NCBI RefSeq assembly: GCF_000238355.1
Contig: NZ_AHCA01000001.1
Location: 62,001-126,000, forward strand
Reading direction: 5' to 3'
Source: Pseudoalteromonas haloplanktis ATCC 14393
Lineage (GTDB): Bacteria > Pseudomonadota > Gammaproteobacteria > Enterobacterales > Alteromonadaceae
DNA length: 64,000 nt
Part shown: positions 1-8,997 of the stretch, piece by piece
Layout: every line of letters starts with the position of its first letter
Numbering within the stretch: the first letter of the stretch is position 1
Translations under genes and position numbers: made by a program
The notes under the pieces: generated by a model
What the model was told of the DNA's origin: nothing
Seen by the model: the letters and a program-made list of their open reading frames with translations, nothing else
Databases searched by the model: none

Positions 1-220
1 CGCGCAAGCGCATTTTAAACAAGGGTACATTCGCGCACATCCAAAACAGCCAGCGCTTGGCTTTGAGTTGCGTTTTAGCTGTACTAATCTTTGTGAGAGT
101 TACGATAAAGCCGTATTAGCGGGTGCCGAGCCACTTTGTCCGCCAAGCTTTAGGGAAACTCAACATTATGCCTATGTGCGGGCAATCGAAGGAACCTTGA
201 TTTGTTTAGTACAAAGTTGA
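1..220 (+). CDS. VOC (glyoxalase-like) family protein, 3' end only
   Basis: An open frame enters from the left edge (codons from base 2) and stops with TGA at 218-220, giving about 72 C-terminal residues. The visible part has the beta-alpha-beta layout of a vicinal-oxygen-chelate half-domain: a LGFELRF strand, a helix ending in AVLAGAEPL, then HYAYVRAIEGTLICLV, which matches the usual 'AYVRDPDGxLIEL' ending of glyoxalase/bleomycin-resistance proteins. The 5' end is outside the window, so neither substrate nor metal ligands can be assigned. The family call is moderate and the function unknown. Confidence 0.6.
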   Translation, partial: AQAHFKQGYIRAHPKQPALGFELRFSCTNLCESYDKAVLAGAEPLCPPSFRETQHYAYVRAIEGTLICLVQS

Positions 221-335
221 GTGTTCTTGTCTTCATCAAAATAGCATTAAAGTTTAATCTAGTAGAAATATTAGAAACACTGTTTTGTCATCAAGTTTCC
301 TTATCTTAGCGGTAATTTAAATAAGGAGATAAAAA

Positions 336-572
336 ATGAATACATTACTACTGTCAATATTGCTATTGAGCCCAAATGAAGTGCAATTAACAACACAAGT
401 AAAGTTGCAAACAACGGAAGCAATTAAAGTCATACAAGCTGAGAGTGCGACGCAGTTGAAGAAACAAATAGCCGATAGCTTAGAAAACATGGAGCTGACG
501 CTACCTATTATTGTTGATCAACAAACCTTAGCAAAAGTACACACTGTACAAAAGCAACTTAGCCAAGACTGA
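336..572 (+). CDS. small hypothetical protein (78 aa)
   Basis: Reading frame with a clear AAGGAG ribosome-binding site 8 nt before the ATG, which makes it a credible gene despite its length. Residues 1-12 are hydrophobic (MNTLLLSILLLS) and may be a short signal sequence. The rest is polar and predicted helical (TEAIKVIQAESATQLKKQIADSLENM), ending in KQLSQD. No family was recognised. It converges with the zinc-ribbon gene, the two stop codons lying only a few bases apart. A secreted or periplasmic small protein is possible, but nothing in the sequence tells its role. Confidence 0.55.
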   Translation: MNTLLLSILLLSPNEVQLTTQVKLQTTEAIKVIQAESATQLKKQIADSLENMELTLPIIVDQQTLAKVHTVQKQLSQD

Positions 573-578
573 GTTGCT

Positions 579-1088
579 TTATTTATCAAACAGCGACGCC
601 AACGCTAATTCAACTAAACTCTCAGTACTGTTATTATGATTTTTTTTAAGGCCCTGACGGCTAAATCTATTAGTTGGTATATCAAACTGAACAAAACCAT
701 GATCATTCATTTGTTGGTTTAGCAGTAACTGCTTTTCTCTCGCTGATAAGTGGTTTTCGTGGATTTTATTAAGCTCTTTTGGATCTAGCCAAATCCCCGC
801 ACAATTAGGACATTCATCTATTTCGACCACATGGAGCGGAGTGAAAAAGCGTCGCATCATTACAATACTAGGGCACTTAGGGCAATTAATGCGTGATGAC
901 AGATCAGCATCACTATCTGGCAAAGCAGCTAAATGCTCAGCAAGCACCAGCGCTCTTTTTAACGTTGGATCACTAAAATTAGTGATTTGACGATTATCAA
1001 AAAATACCCCGCCGTTGGAGGATGAGTAAACCTCAATTCCCCCGACGATTAGTTTAGTGAGCTCTATGTGTGTCCTTGGGCAGTGCAT
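579..1088 (-). CDS. zinc-ribbon (zf-TFIIB-type) protein
   Basis: Contains two CxxC-type knuckles typical of zf-TFIIB domain proteins: an N-terminal partial one (CPRTHIEL, then GGVFFDNRQI) and a complete central one, NCPKCPSIVMMRR...DECPNCAGIWLDPKEL. The WLD-x-x-EL ending is characteristic of the family. The start is placed at the second Met (MHCPRT, 1088) because AAGGA lies about 7 nt before it; an upstream in-frame ATG at 1112 has no clear ribosome-binding site. It follows the DUF4202 gene in the same direction and is probably cotranscribed with it. Family members bind zinc, but their biochemical role is not established. Confidence 0.75.
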   Translation of the reverse strand: MHCPRTHIELTKLIVGGIEVYSSSNGGVFFDNRQITNFSDPTLKRALVLAEHLAALPDSDADLSSRINCPKCPSIVMMRRFFTPLHVVEIDECPNCAGIWLDPKELNKIHENHLSAREKQLLLNQQMNDHGFVQFDIPTNRFSRQGLKKNHNNSTESLVELALASLFDK

Positions 1089-1124
1089 AGCCAGTTCCTT
1101 GCTATTGTTCATTTCTGTGCGATT

Positions 1125-1718
1125 TTAACTCGGGGTAAGCGCTTTTTCAATTAACGGTACTAGCGGCGAAGGTAACGTAATATTACCGGCTAGCACGAAA
1201 CTATGTGCTTCTGTAGACATTTTTTGCCAAGTACGTTGCAAAATCCCAATCCACTTTTGTTCATCGTAATCCGGTTTGGTTTGTGCGAATGCCAACATAT
1301 AATGCTCAATAAACACTAAACTTGCGATGTCTTCAACTAATTGACTATCAGGGTTTCGCTTGATTTGCTTTTTCGCCACCGCGTTATACACTCGTTGCTG
1401 TTCGCTCTCAGAGCAGCCAGCCTGTTGCATTAATTCAATCACAGTATCAGCATGAAATACATACAGGGCACTGCGCCACTGATGATACCCTTGTTTATCC
1501 ATCGGGAAATTACTGCGCGGTGAACACCAACGTTTAATATGTTGGGCTCGAACAGCGATATGCATTAACTCATCAGCATCGGGTTTAAAGCGATTCAGCA
1601 TCTCGGTCATACGTTCTGAATATAAACGTTCTTTAGGCCACATTTTACCATTATGCTGTTCTAGGTTTGGATCGTGGCTGTTTGCCTCATCAATTAAGGC
1701 GATTAGGTGTTGCGACAT
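1125..1718 (-). CDS. DUF4202 domain protein
   Basis: A 197-residue protein matching DUF4202 over its whole length: N-terminal LIALIDEANSHDPN, the PKERLYSERMTEML segment, an AQHIKRW motif followed by R-x-x-FPMDKQGYHQWR, and a C-terminal W-x-x-ML-x-R-T-like region (WIGILQRTWQKMS). No signal peptide is visible, so it is probably cytoplasmic. The gene lies just upstream of the zinc-ribbon gene in the same direction, suggesting a two-gene unit. The repeated His/Asp/Arg positions recall helical metal-dependent hydrolases, but that is only inference; no function is known to me. Confidence 0.75.
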   Translation of the reverse strand: MSQHLIALIDEANSHDPNLEQHNGKMWPKERLYSERMTEMLNRFKPDADELMHIAVRAQHIKRWCSPRSNFPMDKQGYHQWRSALYVFHADTVIELMQQAGCSESEQQRVYNAVAKKQIKRNPDSQLVEDIASLVFIEHYMLAFAQTKPDYDEQKWIGILQRTWQKMSTEAHSFVLAGNITLPSPLVPLIEKALTPS

Positions 1719-1827
1719 CGGTGACTCATTATTGTTATTTAGCGAATAGCTCTATTCTAATCAGCAAGTAGGTAATTAGCCAGAAGGAAAACTTTGCAAC
1801 ATAAAACAATTACGACTAGAGAGCTGA

Positions 1828-2292
1828 TTAATCAAATTGGCTTAAATCTCTCGCAATAGACTCATTTGGCTTTTCCACTAAGCGGCCCAGTTCAATACCC
1901 GCGTTTGAGACTACAACTGTCGGTGTATACTTTAGCTGATAGTGTTTGGCGATGCCTTCAGGGTCTTGCTTGTCATAACCCACAGCAACCAATTGCAAAC
2001 TTGCAAATGCCACATTAGTGCTATCAAGTAGTTTAAGTAAGCGAGGCACTTCACGTTGACTATCATGGCACCATGTCCCAAATAACACTAAAATATCTTT
2101 TCCAGCAAGGGATTGAATTGCTTGGGTGTCTGCTGTTGTAGGGGTGAATATTTCATATTCACTGGCAAATTTGGGATACTTGCTAAGTAAATCAGCGGCG
2201 CTGATCTGCCCTGTAAACGGTCTGTTATCAGCAGCAACAGACAAAAATGAAACAATACACAGTGATAACAGTAGCGCTATTTGTTTAAACAT
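1828..2292 (-). CDS. periplasmic thioredoxin-fold protein with a CHDS active-site motif
   Basis: Starting at MFKQIALLLSLCIVSF (2292) gives a good signal peptide ending ...LSVAADN; the longer frame upstream lacks a leader and is rejected. The mature part has the thioredoxin core: ILVLFGTWCHDSQREVPRLLKLL and later YTPTVVVSNAG with the cis-Pro equivalent TPT. The active site is W-C-H-D-S, so only the first cysteine of the usual CxxC is present and the mature protein appears to have no other Cys. Such CxxS proteins cannot do a classical dithiol exchange and may act through mixed disulfides or only use the fold. It stands alone, with divergent AT-rich DNA upstream. Confidence 0.75.
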   Translation of the reverse strand: MFKQIALLLSLCIVSFLSVAADNRPFTGQISAADLLSKYPKFASEYEIFTPTTADTQAIQSLAGKDILVLFGTWCHDSQREVPRLLKLLDSTNVAFASLQLVAVGYDKQDPEGIAKHYQLKYTPTVVVSNAGIELGRLVEKPNESIARDLSQFD

Positions 2293-2587
2293 AATGATCT
2301 CAACAGTTAACTTTACACTGACTATACTCAAATTAGCGTATATTACGAGCGCTTTTATACACAATTCAGCACGTCAGTTTAACAATAAAAATTAGCTAAA
2401 ATGATTGTTAAATTTTTAGTCTAAAATACAGAAGTTTGATCTTACCCATAAGCCAACAATACAGCATTGTTTTATCAACAAAAATGAAAATCTATGAGAA
2501 TTTATTCAATATAGTCATAAATCTGAAATTAAAATAATGGATAATTTCTATCCAATTTAATTTATTTACAATAGATAGCTGACTTTA

Positions 2588-3082
2588 ATGACAACCCCTT
2601 TAGTGCGTTTAAGCTTTGCACTGCAATCTTTTGAAGATCCCCTTTCGGCTGCCATGGCACATACTATGGAGTACGATACATTGCAGCTCAATGCCAATGC
2701 GCAACATGAAATTACACTGTTATGTGTATTACCTGACGATGCCCATGAAGGTGATGTTGTCTCGCTCAGCGCCTCACATATTGAAGAGCGTGATGCCCGC
2801 TACTTTATGCAATATAAATTAAGCCAAACAGATATTGAAATCGGCACAGTGCACCTCACACTCTCACACATAAGTCAGTGTGATGAAGGTGACGAGTATG
2901 TGCTACAAATGATGCTGCACGGCTTGCATGCAACACTCAAGGACAGTGCCGAGTTTGATGTCATTATACAGGCGTTTGGCGCAGGCTATATTGAGCAATA
3001 TAAGCCCCATTTAGCCGCTAAAAGCCAATCACTACGCCAATTAATAACGAGCTTTAGCAGTTCATTTTTATCACTTTTTTAA
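2588..3082 (+). CDS. hypothetical protein (164 aa)
   Basis: A full-length frame beginning ATGACAACC after a very AT-rich intergenic stretch. The protein is acidic and beta-rich (YDTLQLNANAQHEITLLCVLPDDAHEGDVVSL, then IGTVHLTLSHISQCDEGDEYVLQMMLHGL), with a C-terminal Ser-rich helix (SLRQLITSFSSSFLSLF). No signal peptide and no known motif was recognised. Its TAA overlaps the stop codon of the convergent anmK by 4 bp, so the two genes share their 3' ends. The function is unknown; codon use and length make it a believable gene. Confidence 0.6.
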   Translation: MTTPLVRLSFALQSFEDPLSAAMAHTMEYDTLQLNANAQHEITLLCVLPDDAHEGDVVSLSASHIEERDARYFMQYKLSQTDIEIGTVHLTLSHISQCDEGDEYVLQMMLHGLHATLKDSAEFDVIIQAFGAGYIEQYKPHLAAKSQSLRQLITSFSSSFLSLF

Positions 3083-4284
3083 TCGGCAAAACTTATTTTC
3101 CCCATGGTGATCGTTGGTATTCCTTGAGCCTGATTACCAAACCGTTGCTGCCCTCCCGCTAAACATTCATTCGCTAAAATGGCAAATAACACAGCTTCCT
3201 TAGCATCGGGATCAATACCTAAAACTTGGGTATTCTTAATCTCATGCAAGTGCGGACATAGCGATAAAATATGCTGCATAAGTAGTGGGTTATGAATTCC
3301 ACCGCCACTTGCATAAACCGCAACACCACCAAGCTTCGCGCTACAATCATTGATCGCCTTAGCAATCACTTGAGCTGAAAACCGATTGAGTGTCGCCATA
3401 ACATCTTGATGGCTTAGCTCTGTGGTATGGGTTGCAGTTTGCGCTCGTGCTAGGTATTGCAAGTTAAATACTTCAGGACCGGTAGTTTTTGGAAACGCCA
3501 AACTAAAAAATTCATTATCGCAAAGCTCAGTTAGCAAGGCTTGATTAACCGTGCCTTGAGATGCGACTTGACTGTCTTTATCATAATGCAAAGGTGCAAA
3601 GTGACGCTGAATATACGCGTCCATAATAGTATTACCGGGGCCAATATCAGAACTAAACACCGCACTGGCATCAGCAGATTTTGGCAGGTAGGTTAAGTTT
3701 GCAATCCCCCCCATATTCAACAAAATACGGTTTTCATCACCACTGGTAAAAAATAAGTAATCGCCATAAACCGCTAAAGGCGCCCCCTCGCCACCAGCCG
3801 CAATGTGTTTTTGCCGAAAATCGCCAATAGTAGTAATACCCGTTGTTACCGCCAAATGGTCACTATCACCTATTTGCAAAGTACCGTGCTTAAAATCAAC
3901 GTGTGCATGTTGGCTTTTAGGACAATGATAAATTGTTTGCCCATGACTGGCGATTGCATCAATATCATCTGCTGCTACATTCCATTTAGCTAAACACTGA
4001 TTCACCATATTACCGTGCAATGTGCCTACCCAAGGATGTAGTAATGTGACCAGCTCAAGGTCACAGGAACGCTCAGCAAACACCTTTTTTATTTTTTGCT
4101 TGTAGTCATCATCATAATCAACTGTTTCAAAGGCTAAAACTTCTATTTGAGTATCCATACCTTGGCCTGAAACCTTGCATAATGCTACATCAAGGCCATC
4201 AAGTGATGTACCACTCATCAGACCAATTATTAATCTTTGTTGTTTCATAGCACTGTTATACAGCTTTAATATATGCTGATGCAT
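3079..4284 (-). CDS. anmK: anhydro-N-acetylmuramic acid kinase
   Basis: AnmK phosphorylates and opens the 1,6-anhydro ring of anhMurNAc to MurNAc-6-P in cytoplasmic peptidoglycan recycling. Recognised by IIGLMSGTSLDGLDVALC at the N-terminus, the SHGQTIYH motif, LQIGDSDHLA, FRQKHIAAGGEGAPLAVYGDYLFF, LLNMGGIANLTYLP, DIGPGNTIMDAYI and GGGIHNPLLM. The start at 4284 (MHQHIL) has AAAAGG 7 nt upstream; a start at 4248 (MKQQRL) would match the usual length better but has a poor ribosome-binding site. It is divergent from a TonB receptor and near a DigH-like glycosidase, so a link to cell-wall fragment metabolism is plausible. Confidence 0.93.
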   Translation of the reverse strand: MHQHILKLYNSAMKQQRLIIGLMSGTSLDGLDVALCKVSGQGMDTQIEVLAFETVDYDDDYKQKIKKVFAERSCDLELVTLLHPWVGTLHGNMVNQCLAKWNVAADDIDAIASHGQTIYHCPKSQHAHVDFKHGTLQIGDSDHLAVTTGITTIGDFRQKHIAAGGEGAPLAVYGDYLFFTSGDENRILLNMGGIANLTYLPKSADASAVFSSDIGPGNTIMDAYIQRHFAPLHYDKDSQVASQGTVNQALLTELCDNEFFSLAFPKTTGPEVFNLQYLARAQTATHTTELSHQDVMATLNRFSAQVIAKAINDCSAKLGGVAVYASGGGIHNPLLMQHILSLCPHLHEIKNTQVLGIDPDAKEAVLFAILANECLAGGQQRFGNQAQGIPTITMGKISFAD

Positions 4285-4481
4285 TTTTTTACCTTTTAAA
4301 ATCAAAACACTAATAAATATAGATTTATCTCGAGCCAAGGAATACTTTATACTTTAAAATAAAACATTGAAAGAATAATTATTGCAAAAACGTTGAAAAT
4401 GCTTTAAAACTAGTCAACACGTTAAGTGTACTGACAACACCCCCCATAATAGCAAAAAATACATAACCACGGGAATCGACA

Positions 4482-7223
4482 ATGAAATACTGCAAACATA
4501 ACTCAATACGGCCACTGCATTTACTGTCTCCTATCGCACTGGCTATGCTTACCACGACCAGCCCTGCATTGTTAGCCGCGGAACAAACCGTAGAACAAAC
4601 GAAACCTGAAGTGATCACTGTGACGGGTTCACGTATCCAACGCACTGAATTAGTGTCTAGCAGCCCTGTTGTAAGTGTTGACGAAACACAAATACACTTA
4701 GATCGTGCAGTAAATGTTGAAGACATTACCGCTAAGCTGCCACAAGCGGCAGCTGGCGCCAATAGCACAGGCGCAACGGTGGGTGACTCATTTGGTTCAT
4801 CAACCATTGATTTACGTGGGCTTGGCCAAAACCGTACGTTGGTGCTTATTGACGGTACCCGTGCAGTGCCATTTAGTTTTCGTAACTCGGTTGATGTAAA
4901 TACTATTCCTGCAGGGCTAATAAAGCGTGTTGATGTATTAACAGGCGGCGCCGCTGCAGTATACGGCGCCGATGCAGTTGCCGGCGTTGTCAATTTTGTG
5001 CTGGATGATAATTTTAGCGGCGCTGAATTTTCAAGTAGTTATGAAACCGCTGACGGCGGGAATGAAAAACTTAACTTTGAAGCCATTTTTGGTGGTGACA
5101 TTGCCGATGGCCGTGGTCATATTACAGGCTACCTTGGTTATTCAGAACGTAAAGAGTTACTCGCTGGCGAACGTGATTATGCCTTAGAAAACGGCGCGAC
5201 AATGATCAACAGCGGTGGTTACTACACCGATGTTGCTAGCGGCAATAGTTTAGCGATTAACGACGCAGGACAAGTCGTCACTGATCGTCAAACCAGTGAT
5301 TTTACTGGTGACCGTTATTTAACGCAGCCAATGGATAGGTTTTCTGCAGGATTATTATTTGATGTAGATGCCAGCGATAGCGCCATCATTTACGGCCGTG
5401 CTATGTATTCAAAAGTGACCGTTAATGGCGCCGGCGCTAGCGGCCAAACGCCTATTCTTGTTAACGAACAAGTAACGTTAACCCAAGATAATCAATATAT
5501 TCCTGATGAACTGCGTCAACAACTAAGCTTTGATGCTGATGGTAATACCTTAGTCAATGTTGAACGTAACTTAGGGTTAGGTGTTCAAAATACCGAAGCT
5601 GTGCGTGATTCACTGCAATTTCAACTGGGCTTAAAAGGCGATATTACCGATTACTTACGCTATGACATTTATGGCCAATACGGCCAAACAGATGAAGTCG
5701 CTACGCTTTACAATAACGGCTATAAAATTGATAACAGTGGTAATAGCCGCTTTGGTAATATTGCCAATAGCATGGATATTTTTGATCCTAATTTAGATCT
5801 AAGTGAATTTAGCGATCCACTCCTTTACACCACCCGCGAGCGTACCCAGAGCGTGTTTGCAGCCACTTTATCAGGGGACTCAAGCGCATTATTTGAATTA
5901 CCAGCGGGTTATGTAGATTTTGCAATTGGCTATGAGTACCGTAAAGAAACCGGCAAGCAAACTCCAGGGGATGCGTTTAGAAATGGCACTAGCTTTGCGT
6001 CTGTCAGCGCGTTTGATATGGACGCCAGCTTTGATAGCAGCGAGTTCTATGCGGAATTGTTAGTGCCACTACTCGTTGATATGCCATTCGCCAAAGAGTT
6101 AAGCTTTGAAGGTGCTTATCGGGTTTCTGATTACTCAAATACCGAAGCAGAAGACACTTATAAACTTGGCATTAACTGGGCAGTAAATGACGATATACGT
6201 ATTCGTGCTAATAAGCTTACAGCATTTAGAGCTCCCAACTTAGGTGAATTCGCAAGTCCAATCACGGCGTTATCATTAGCATTATTTGATCAAAATAGTG
6301 ACCAATTTGTGCCACGTTTTGCCGGTCGCTTTAATGGCGATCCATGCTTACTAGGCACAGGTGATGCTGCGCAATGTGCCGCTTTCGGCGCACCGCCTGT
6401 CGGCACTGAGTTTGATTCAACAACGGCCGAATATACTTACGGCGGTAACCCAAACATCAAACCAGAGCAAGCAGAGTCAGATACCTTAGGCGTAGTTTAT
6501 ACCCCAAGTTACATTGAGGGCTTTGATCTATCACTTGATTACTACAGCATTCGCGTAACCGATGCGGTAAGCCAAATTCAACCAGCAGCGGCATTACAGA
6601 GCTGTTATATCGACGATCCAAACCCAAATAACCCATTATGTGGCGCCGTACTTCGCGATCCAAACACCGGCTTTATCAGCACTGCCATCGTAAACGACTT
6701 TAACCTTGCAGCGATTGAACAAGAGGGTGTTGATATTGCAGCTAATTATGTATTTGATGCACCAATGGATTTGGGCGGCCGTTTTAGATTTTCGTACCAA
6801 GGTAATTTTGTAACCAAGCAAACTCGCCAAAATAACAGCACAGTTGCCGAAGTAGATTGTAAAGGCACTTATGGCAGCGCGTGTTCTGGGGATTTTGCCA
6901 GTATTTTACAAGCTGATTATAAGCACCGTGCTACCTTTGATTGGCAACTAGATACTATGAACTTCCAATTAGGCTGGCGCAGAATTGGTGAAGTAGACTA
7001 CGCTGTAGATAGATCAGAAACAATCGATGCGCAAGATTACATGGACTTTGCTGCATCGTGGCAAGCAACCGACAGTCTCGCTGTTAACTTTGGTATTGAT
7101 AACTTATTTGATAAAGCACCACCGACACCTGAAATTGGCGCAAACCATTTCAATACTGTTAGTGATTATAGTGTAATTGGCCGCACCGTTGGCGTTGCTG
7201 TTCGTTACTCACCGAGTTTTTAG
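4482..7223 (+). CDS. TonB-dependent outer-membrane receptor
   Basis: A 913-residue outer-membrane receptor for energised import across the outer membrane. Order: signal peptide to about residue 33 (LLSPIALAMLTTTSPALLAAEQ), TonB-box-like segment EVITVTGSRIQRTEL, plug domain (NVEDITAKLP..., DLRGLGQNRTLVLIDGTR, GAAAVYGADAVAGVVNFVL), then the beta barrel ending in GVAVRYSPSF with the terminal Phe used for barrel assembly. The NPNIKPEQAESDTLGVVY motif is typical of the C-terminal receptor region. The plug is of the GSRI(Q/K)RT subclass common in marine Alteromonadales. The substrate cannot be read from sequence; anmK and a peptidoglycan-type glycosidase are neighbours. A strong terminator follows. 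Confidence 0.92.
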   Translation: MKYCKHNSIRPLHLLSPIALAMLTTTSPALLAAEQTVEQTKPEVITVTGSRIQRTELVSSSPVVSVDETQIHLDRAVNVEDITAKLPQAAAGANSTGATVGDSFGSSTIDLRGLGQNRTLVLIDGTRAVPFSFRNSVDVNTIPAGLIKRVDVLTGGAAAVYGADAVAGVVNFVLDDNFSGAEFSSSYETADGGNEKLNFEAIFGGDIADGRGHITGYLGYSERKELLAGERDYALENGATMINSGGYYTDVASGNSLAINDAGQVVTDRQTSDFTGDRYLTQPMDRFSAGLLFDVDASDSAIIYGRAMYSKVTVNGAGASGQTPILVNEQVTLTQDNQYIPDELRQQLSFDADGNTLVNVERNLGLGVQNTEAVRDSLQFQLGLKGDITDYLRYDIYGQYGQTDEVATLYNNGYKIDNSGNSRFGNIANSMDIFDPNLDLSEFSDPLLYTTRERTQSVFAATLSGDSSALFELPAGYVDFAIGYEYRKETGKQTPGDAFRNGTSFASVSAFDMDASFDSSEFYAELLVPLLVDMPFAKELSFEGAYRVSDYSNTEAEDTYKLGINWAVNDDIRIRANKLTAFRAPNLGEFASPITALSLALFDQNSDQFVPRFAGRFNGDPCLLGTGDAAQCAAFGAPPVGTEFDSTTAEYTYGGNPNIKPEQAESDTLGVVYTPSYIEGFDLSLDYYSIRVTDAVSQIQPAAALQSCYIDDPNPNNPLCGAVLRDPNTGFISTAIVNDFNLAAIEQEGVDIAANYVFDAPMDLGGRFRFSYQGNFVTKQTRQNNSTVAEVDCKGTYGSACSGDFASILQADYKHRATFDWQLDTMNFQLGWRRIGEVDYAVDRSETIDAQDYMDFAASWQATDSLAVNFGIDNLFDKAPPTPEIGANHFNTVSDYSVIGRTVGVAVRYSPSF

Positions 7224-7265
7224 TTAATTCCAGATTGCCTCTAGCAACTCAGGATTAACCCCTTC

Positions 7266-7294
7266 AAGCGCGCCCTGCCCGGCGCGCTTTTTCT
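7266..7294 (+). terminator. rho-independent terminator after the TonB receptor
   Basis: Perfect 9-bp stem AAGCGCGCC / GGCGCGCTT with a 6-nt loop, followed by TTTTCT. It lies 43 nt after the receptor stop codon and is GC-rich in an AT-rich background. Confidence 0.85.
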
Positions 7295-7407
7295 CACTAT
7301 AATACTTTCCAATCCGATTCTGATAGCAAGCGTAAAGTTAACTGAGTGCTCACAATAACCCGACTAGAGAGCATTGTTGTATATTACTGTACTTGCTGAT
7401 CAAAACA

Positions 7408-8922
7408 TTACTTAAGTTGCACTTCCATCGGCTCGCTAAGCACTTCATCGCGGCTTACTGCTACAACTCGGACATTTGTCAATGGCTGTCCATTGTTGTT
7501 ATTTTCAACAGTGATTGAGCGCATCATTGATGGATAAATTTTATATTGCCAATCATCGCCATATTTCAGGTAAACAATGGTTTTGAACACATGCTCTGGT
7601 TCTGTGTGGTGCCAACTCAATTTTGTTTGCTGTGCATACTGATTATAACTCACTGTCGGTTTACTAACCTGTTGAGCCGGTAACCAGTTTGATAGTGGCA
7701 GTAATGCTTGATGTTGAAAAACCCCCTTTTCAATCACCTGCGAAAAGTCAGCGTAATCGAGTGATTTTACATTCCAAAATACAACACCAGGCGAATTATT
7801 TAACATAGCCCGATTGATCATAATTTGGTTTACAACCTCGTCTATTCCGGCATCGGTATTTGCAATCAATGTATTGATACCAGGCCATAAATGACGATGT
7901 TGAGTATTTTGCGATTGCCACCACGCAACGAGTAATGGGTAGCTTTGCGAGTATTGATTGATAGGCCAATATAATTGCGGCGTAAAATAGTCAAGCCAGC
8001 CTTCATTTAGCCACAGCTTGGCATCGGCATAGAGCTTTTCATATTGATCTAAACCTCGGATAGTAGCCGGTTGCTTAGGACGATAAATACCAAAAGGGCT
8101 AATACCCACTTGAACATGTGGCTTGAGTTGCTTTACCTGCTGGTAGAGCGTTTTAGTAAATTGATTGACCGCTGCTCGGCGCCAATCACCTTTACTTAAT
8201 TTGCCACCTTGCTTTTGGTAATCTAAGTATTGGCTTTGATCAGGAAAGTCTTCACCTTCGTTGTATGACGGATACGGATAAAAATAATCGTCATAATGAA
8301 GGCCATCAATATCATAGTTTTCTACTAACTCTAGTAACGTCGCAATACTATAATCAATAACAGACTGATTAGTTGGAATGAACCAGTGCATGCCATTTTT
8401 AAGCTGCACGACATCTTCAGCCATTTGCACACTCATTGACTGTTCGCTAACACTTCCACCTGATGGATGATGCACACGATAAGGATTAAACCACGCATGT
8501 AGCTTTAAACCCCGTTTGTGCGCTTGTTCAATCCAAAACTGCAGAGGGTCGTAAAAAGGGTCGGGCGCTTGCCCTTGCTGACCCGTTAAATAATAAGACC
8601 ATGGTTCAGTAGAGCTTTGATAAAGTGCATCAGCTTGTGGCCGCACTTGAAAGATAACGGTATTAAAATTATTTGCTTGCAGCGTATCTAATATATTTAT
8701 CGCTTGGCGTTTTTGCTCTTCAACAGAAAGACCCGGTTGCTGGGGCCAATTTATATTCGCAACAGTCGCAACCCATGCGGCGCGAAATTCACGAACAACC
8801 TCTTCGGTATGAATAGTTGCAAGCAATGGGTTGGCTTGCTGTTTGCTGATTGGGGTTGACGGAGCGGACTGACAAGCGACTAAAGCAATAGATAGGAGTA
8901 AAGAGAGAATGACTCGATGCAT
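7408..8922 (-). CDS. GHL10-type glycoside hydrolase lipoprotein, DigH/YddW-like
   Basis: The N-terminus MHRVILSLLLSIALVACQSAP has a lipobox (LVAC), so the protein is a probable membrane-anchored lipoprotein. The body is the GHL10 (DUF187) TIM barrel: REFRAAWVATVANINWP, FNTVIFQVRPQADALY, LKLHAWFNPYRVHHP, the DIDGLHYDDYFYPYP acidic motif, VQVGISPFGIYRP, WLDYFTPQLYWPI, and a C-terminal fibronectin-like part from about residue 410 (KPTVSYNQYAQQTKLSWHH). E. coli YddW/DigH, of this family, cleaves denuded peptidoglycan glycan strands at the divisome. The same reaction is likely but unproven here. It sits between two TonB receptors and near anmK. Confidence 0.88.
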   Translation of the reverse strand: MHRVILSLLLSIALVACQSAPSTPISKQQANPLLATIHTEEVVREFRAAWVATVANINWPQQPGLSVEEQKRQAINILDTLQANNFNTVIFQVRPQADALYQSSTEPWSYYLTGQQGQAPDPFYDPLQFWIEQAHKRGLKLHAWFNPYRVHHPSGGSVSEQSMSVQMAEDVVQLKNGMHWFIPTNQSVIDYSIATLLELVENYDIDGLHYDDYFYPYPSYNEGEDFPDQSQYLDYQKQGGKLSKGDWRRAAVNQFTKTLYQQVKQLKPHVQVGISPFGIYRPKQPATIRGLDQYEKLYADAKLWLNEGWLDYFTPQLYWPINQYSQSYPLLVAWWQSQNTQHRHLWPGINTLIANTDAGIDEVVNQIMINRAMLNNSPGVVFWNVKSLDYADFSQVIEKGVFQHQALLPLSNWLPAQQVSKPTVSYNQYAQQTKLSWHHTEPEHVFKTIVYLKYGDDWQYKIYPSMMRSITVENNNNGQPLTNVRVVAVSRDEVLSEPMEVQLK

Positions 8923-8941
8923 TATTTATTTCCTGACAAAA

Positions 8942-8974
8942 GAAAAATACAGCCGATAGTGAAGACTATCGGCT
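8942..8974 (-). terminator. rho-independent terminator of the second TonB receptor gene
   Basis: On the minus strand AGCCGATAGT pairs perfectly with ACTATCGGCT across a 4-nt loop and is followed by GTATTTTTC. It lies just downstream of the receptor stop codon at 8998 and before the DigH-like gene. Confidence 0.75.
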
Positions 8975-8997
8975 ATTTATATCGTATCTGGGGGGAA

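Noticed and set aside
4379..4993. 204-codon open frame on the minus strand over the first TonB receptor
   Set aside because: It is antisense to a well-supported signal peptide and plug domain, is low-complexity (Ser/Thr/Pro/Val) and has no ribosome-binding site. It is a shadow of the receptor frame.
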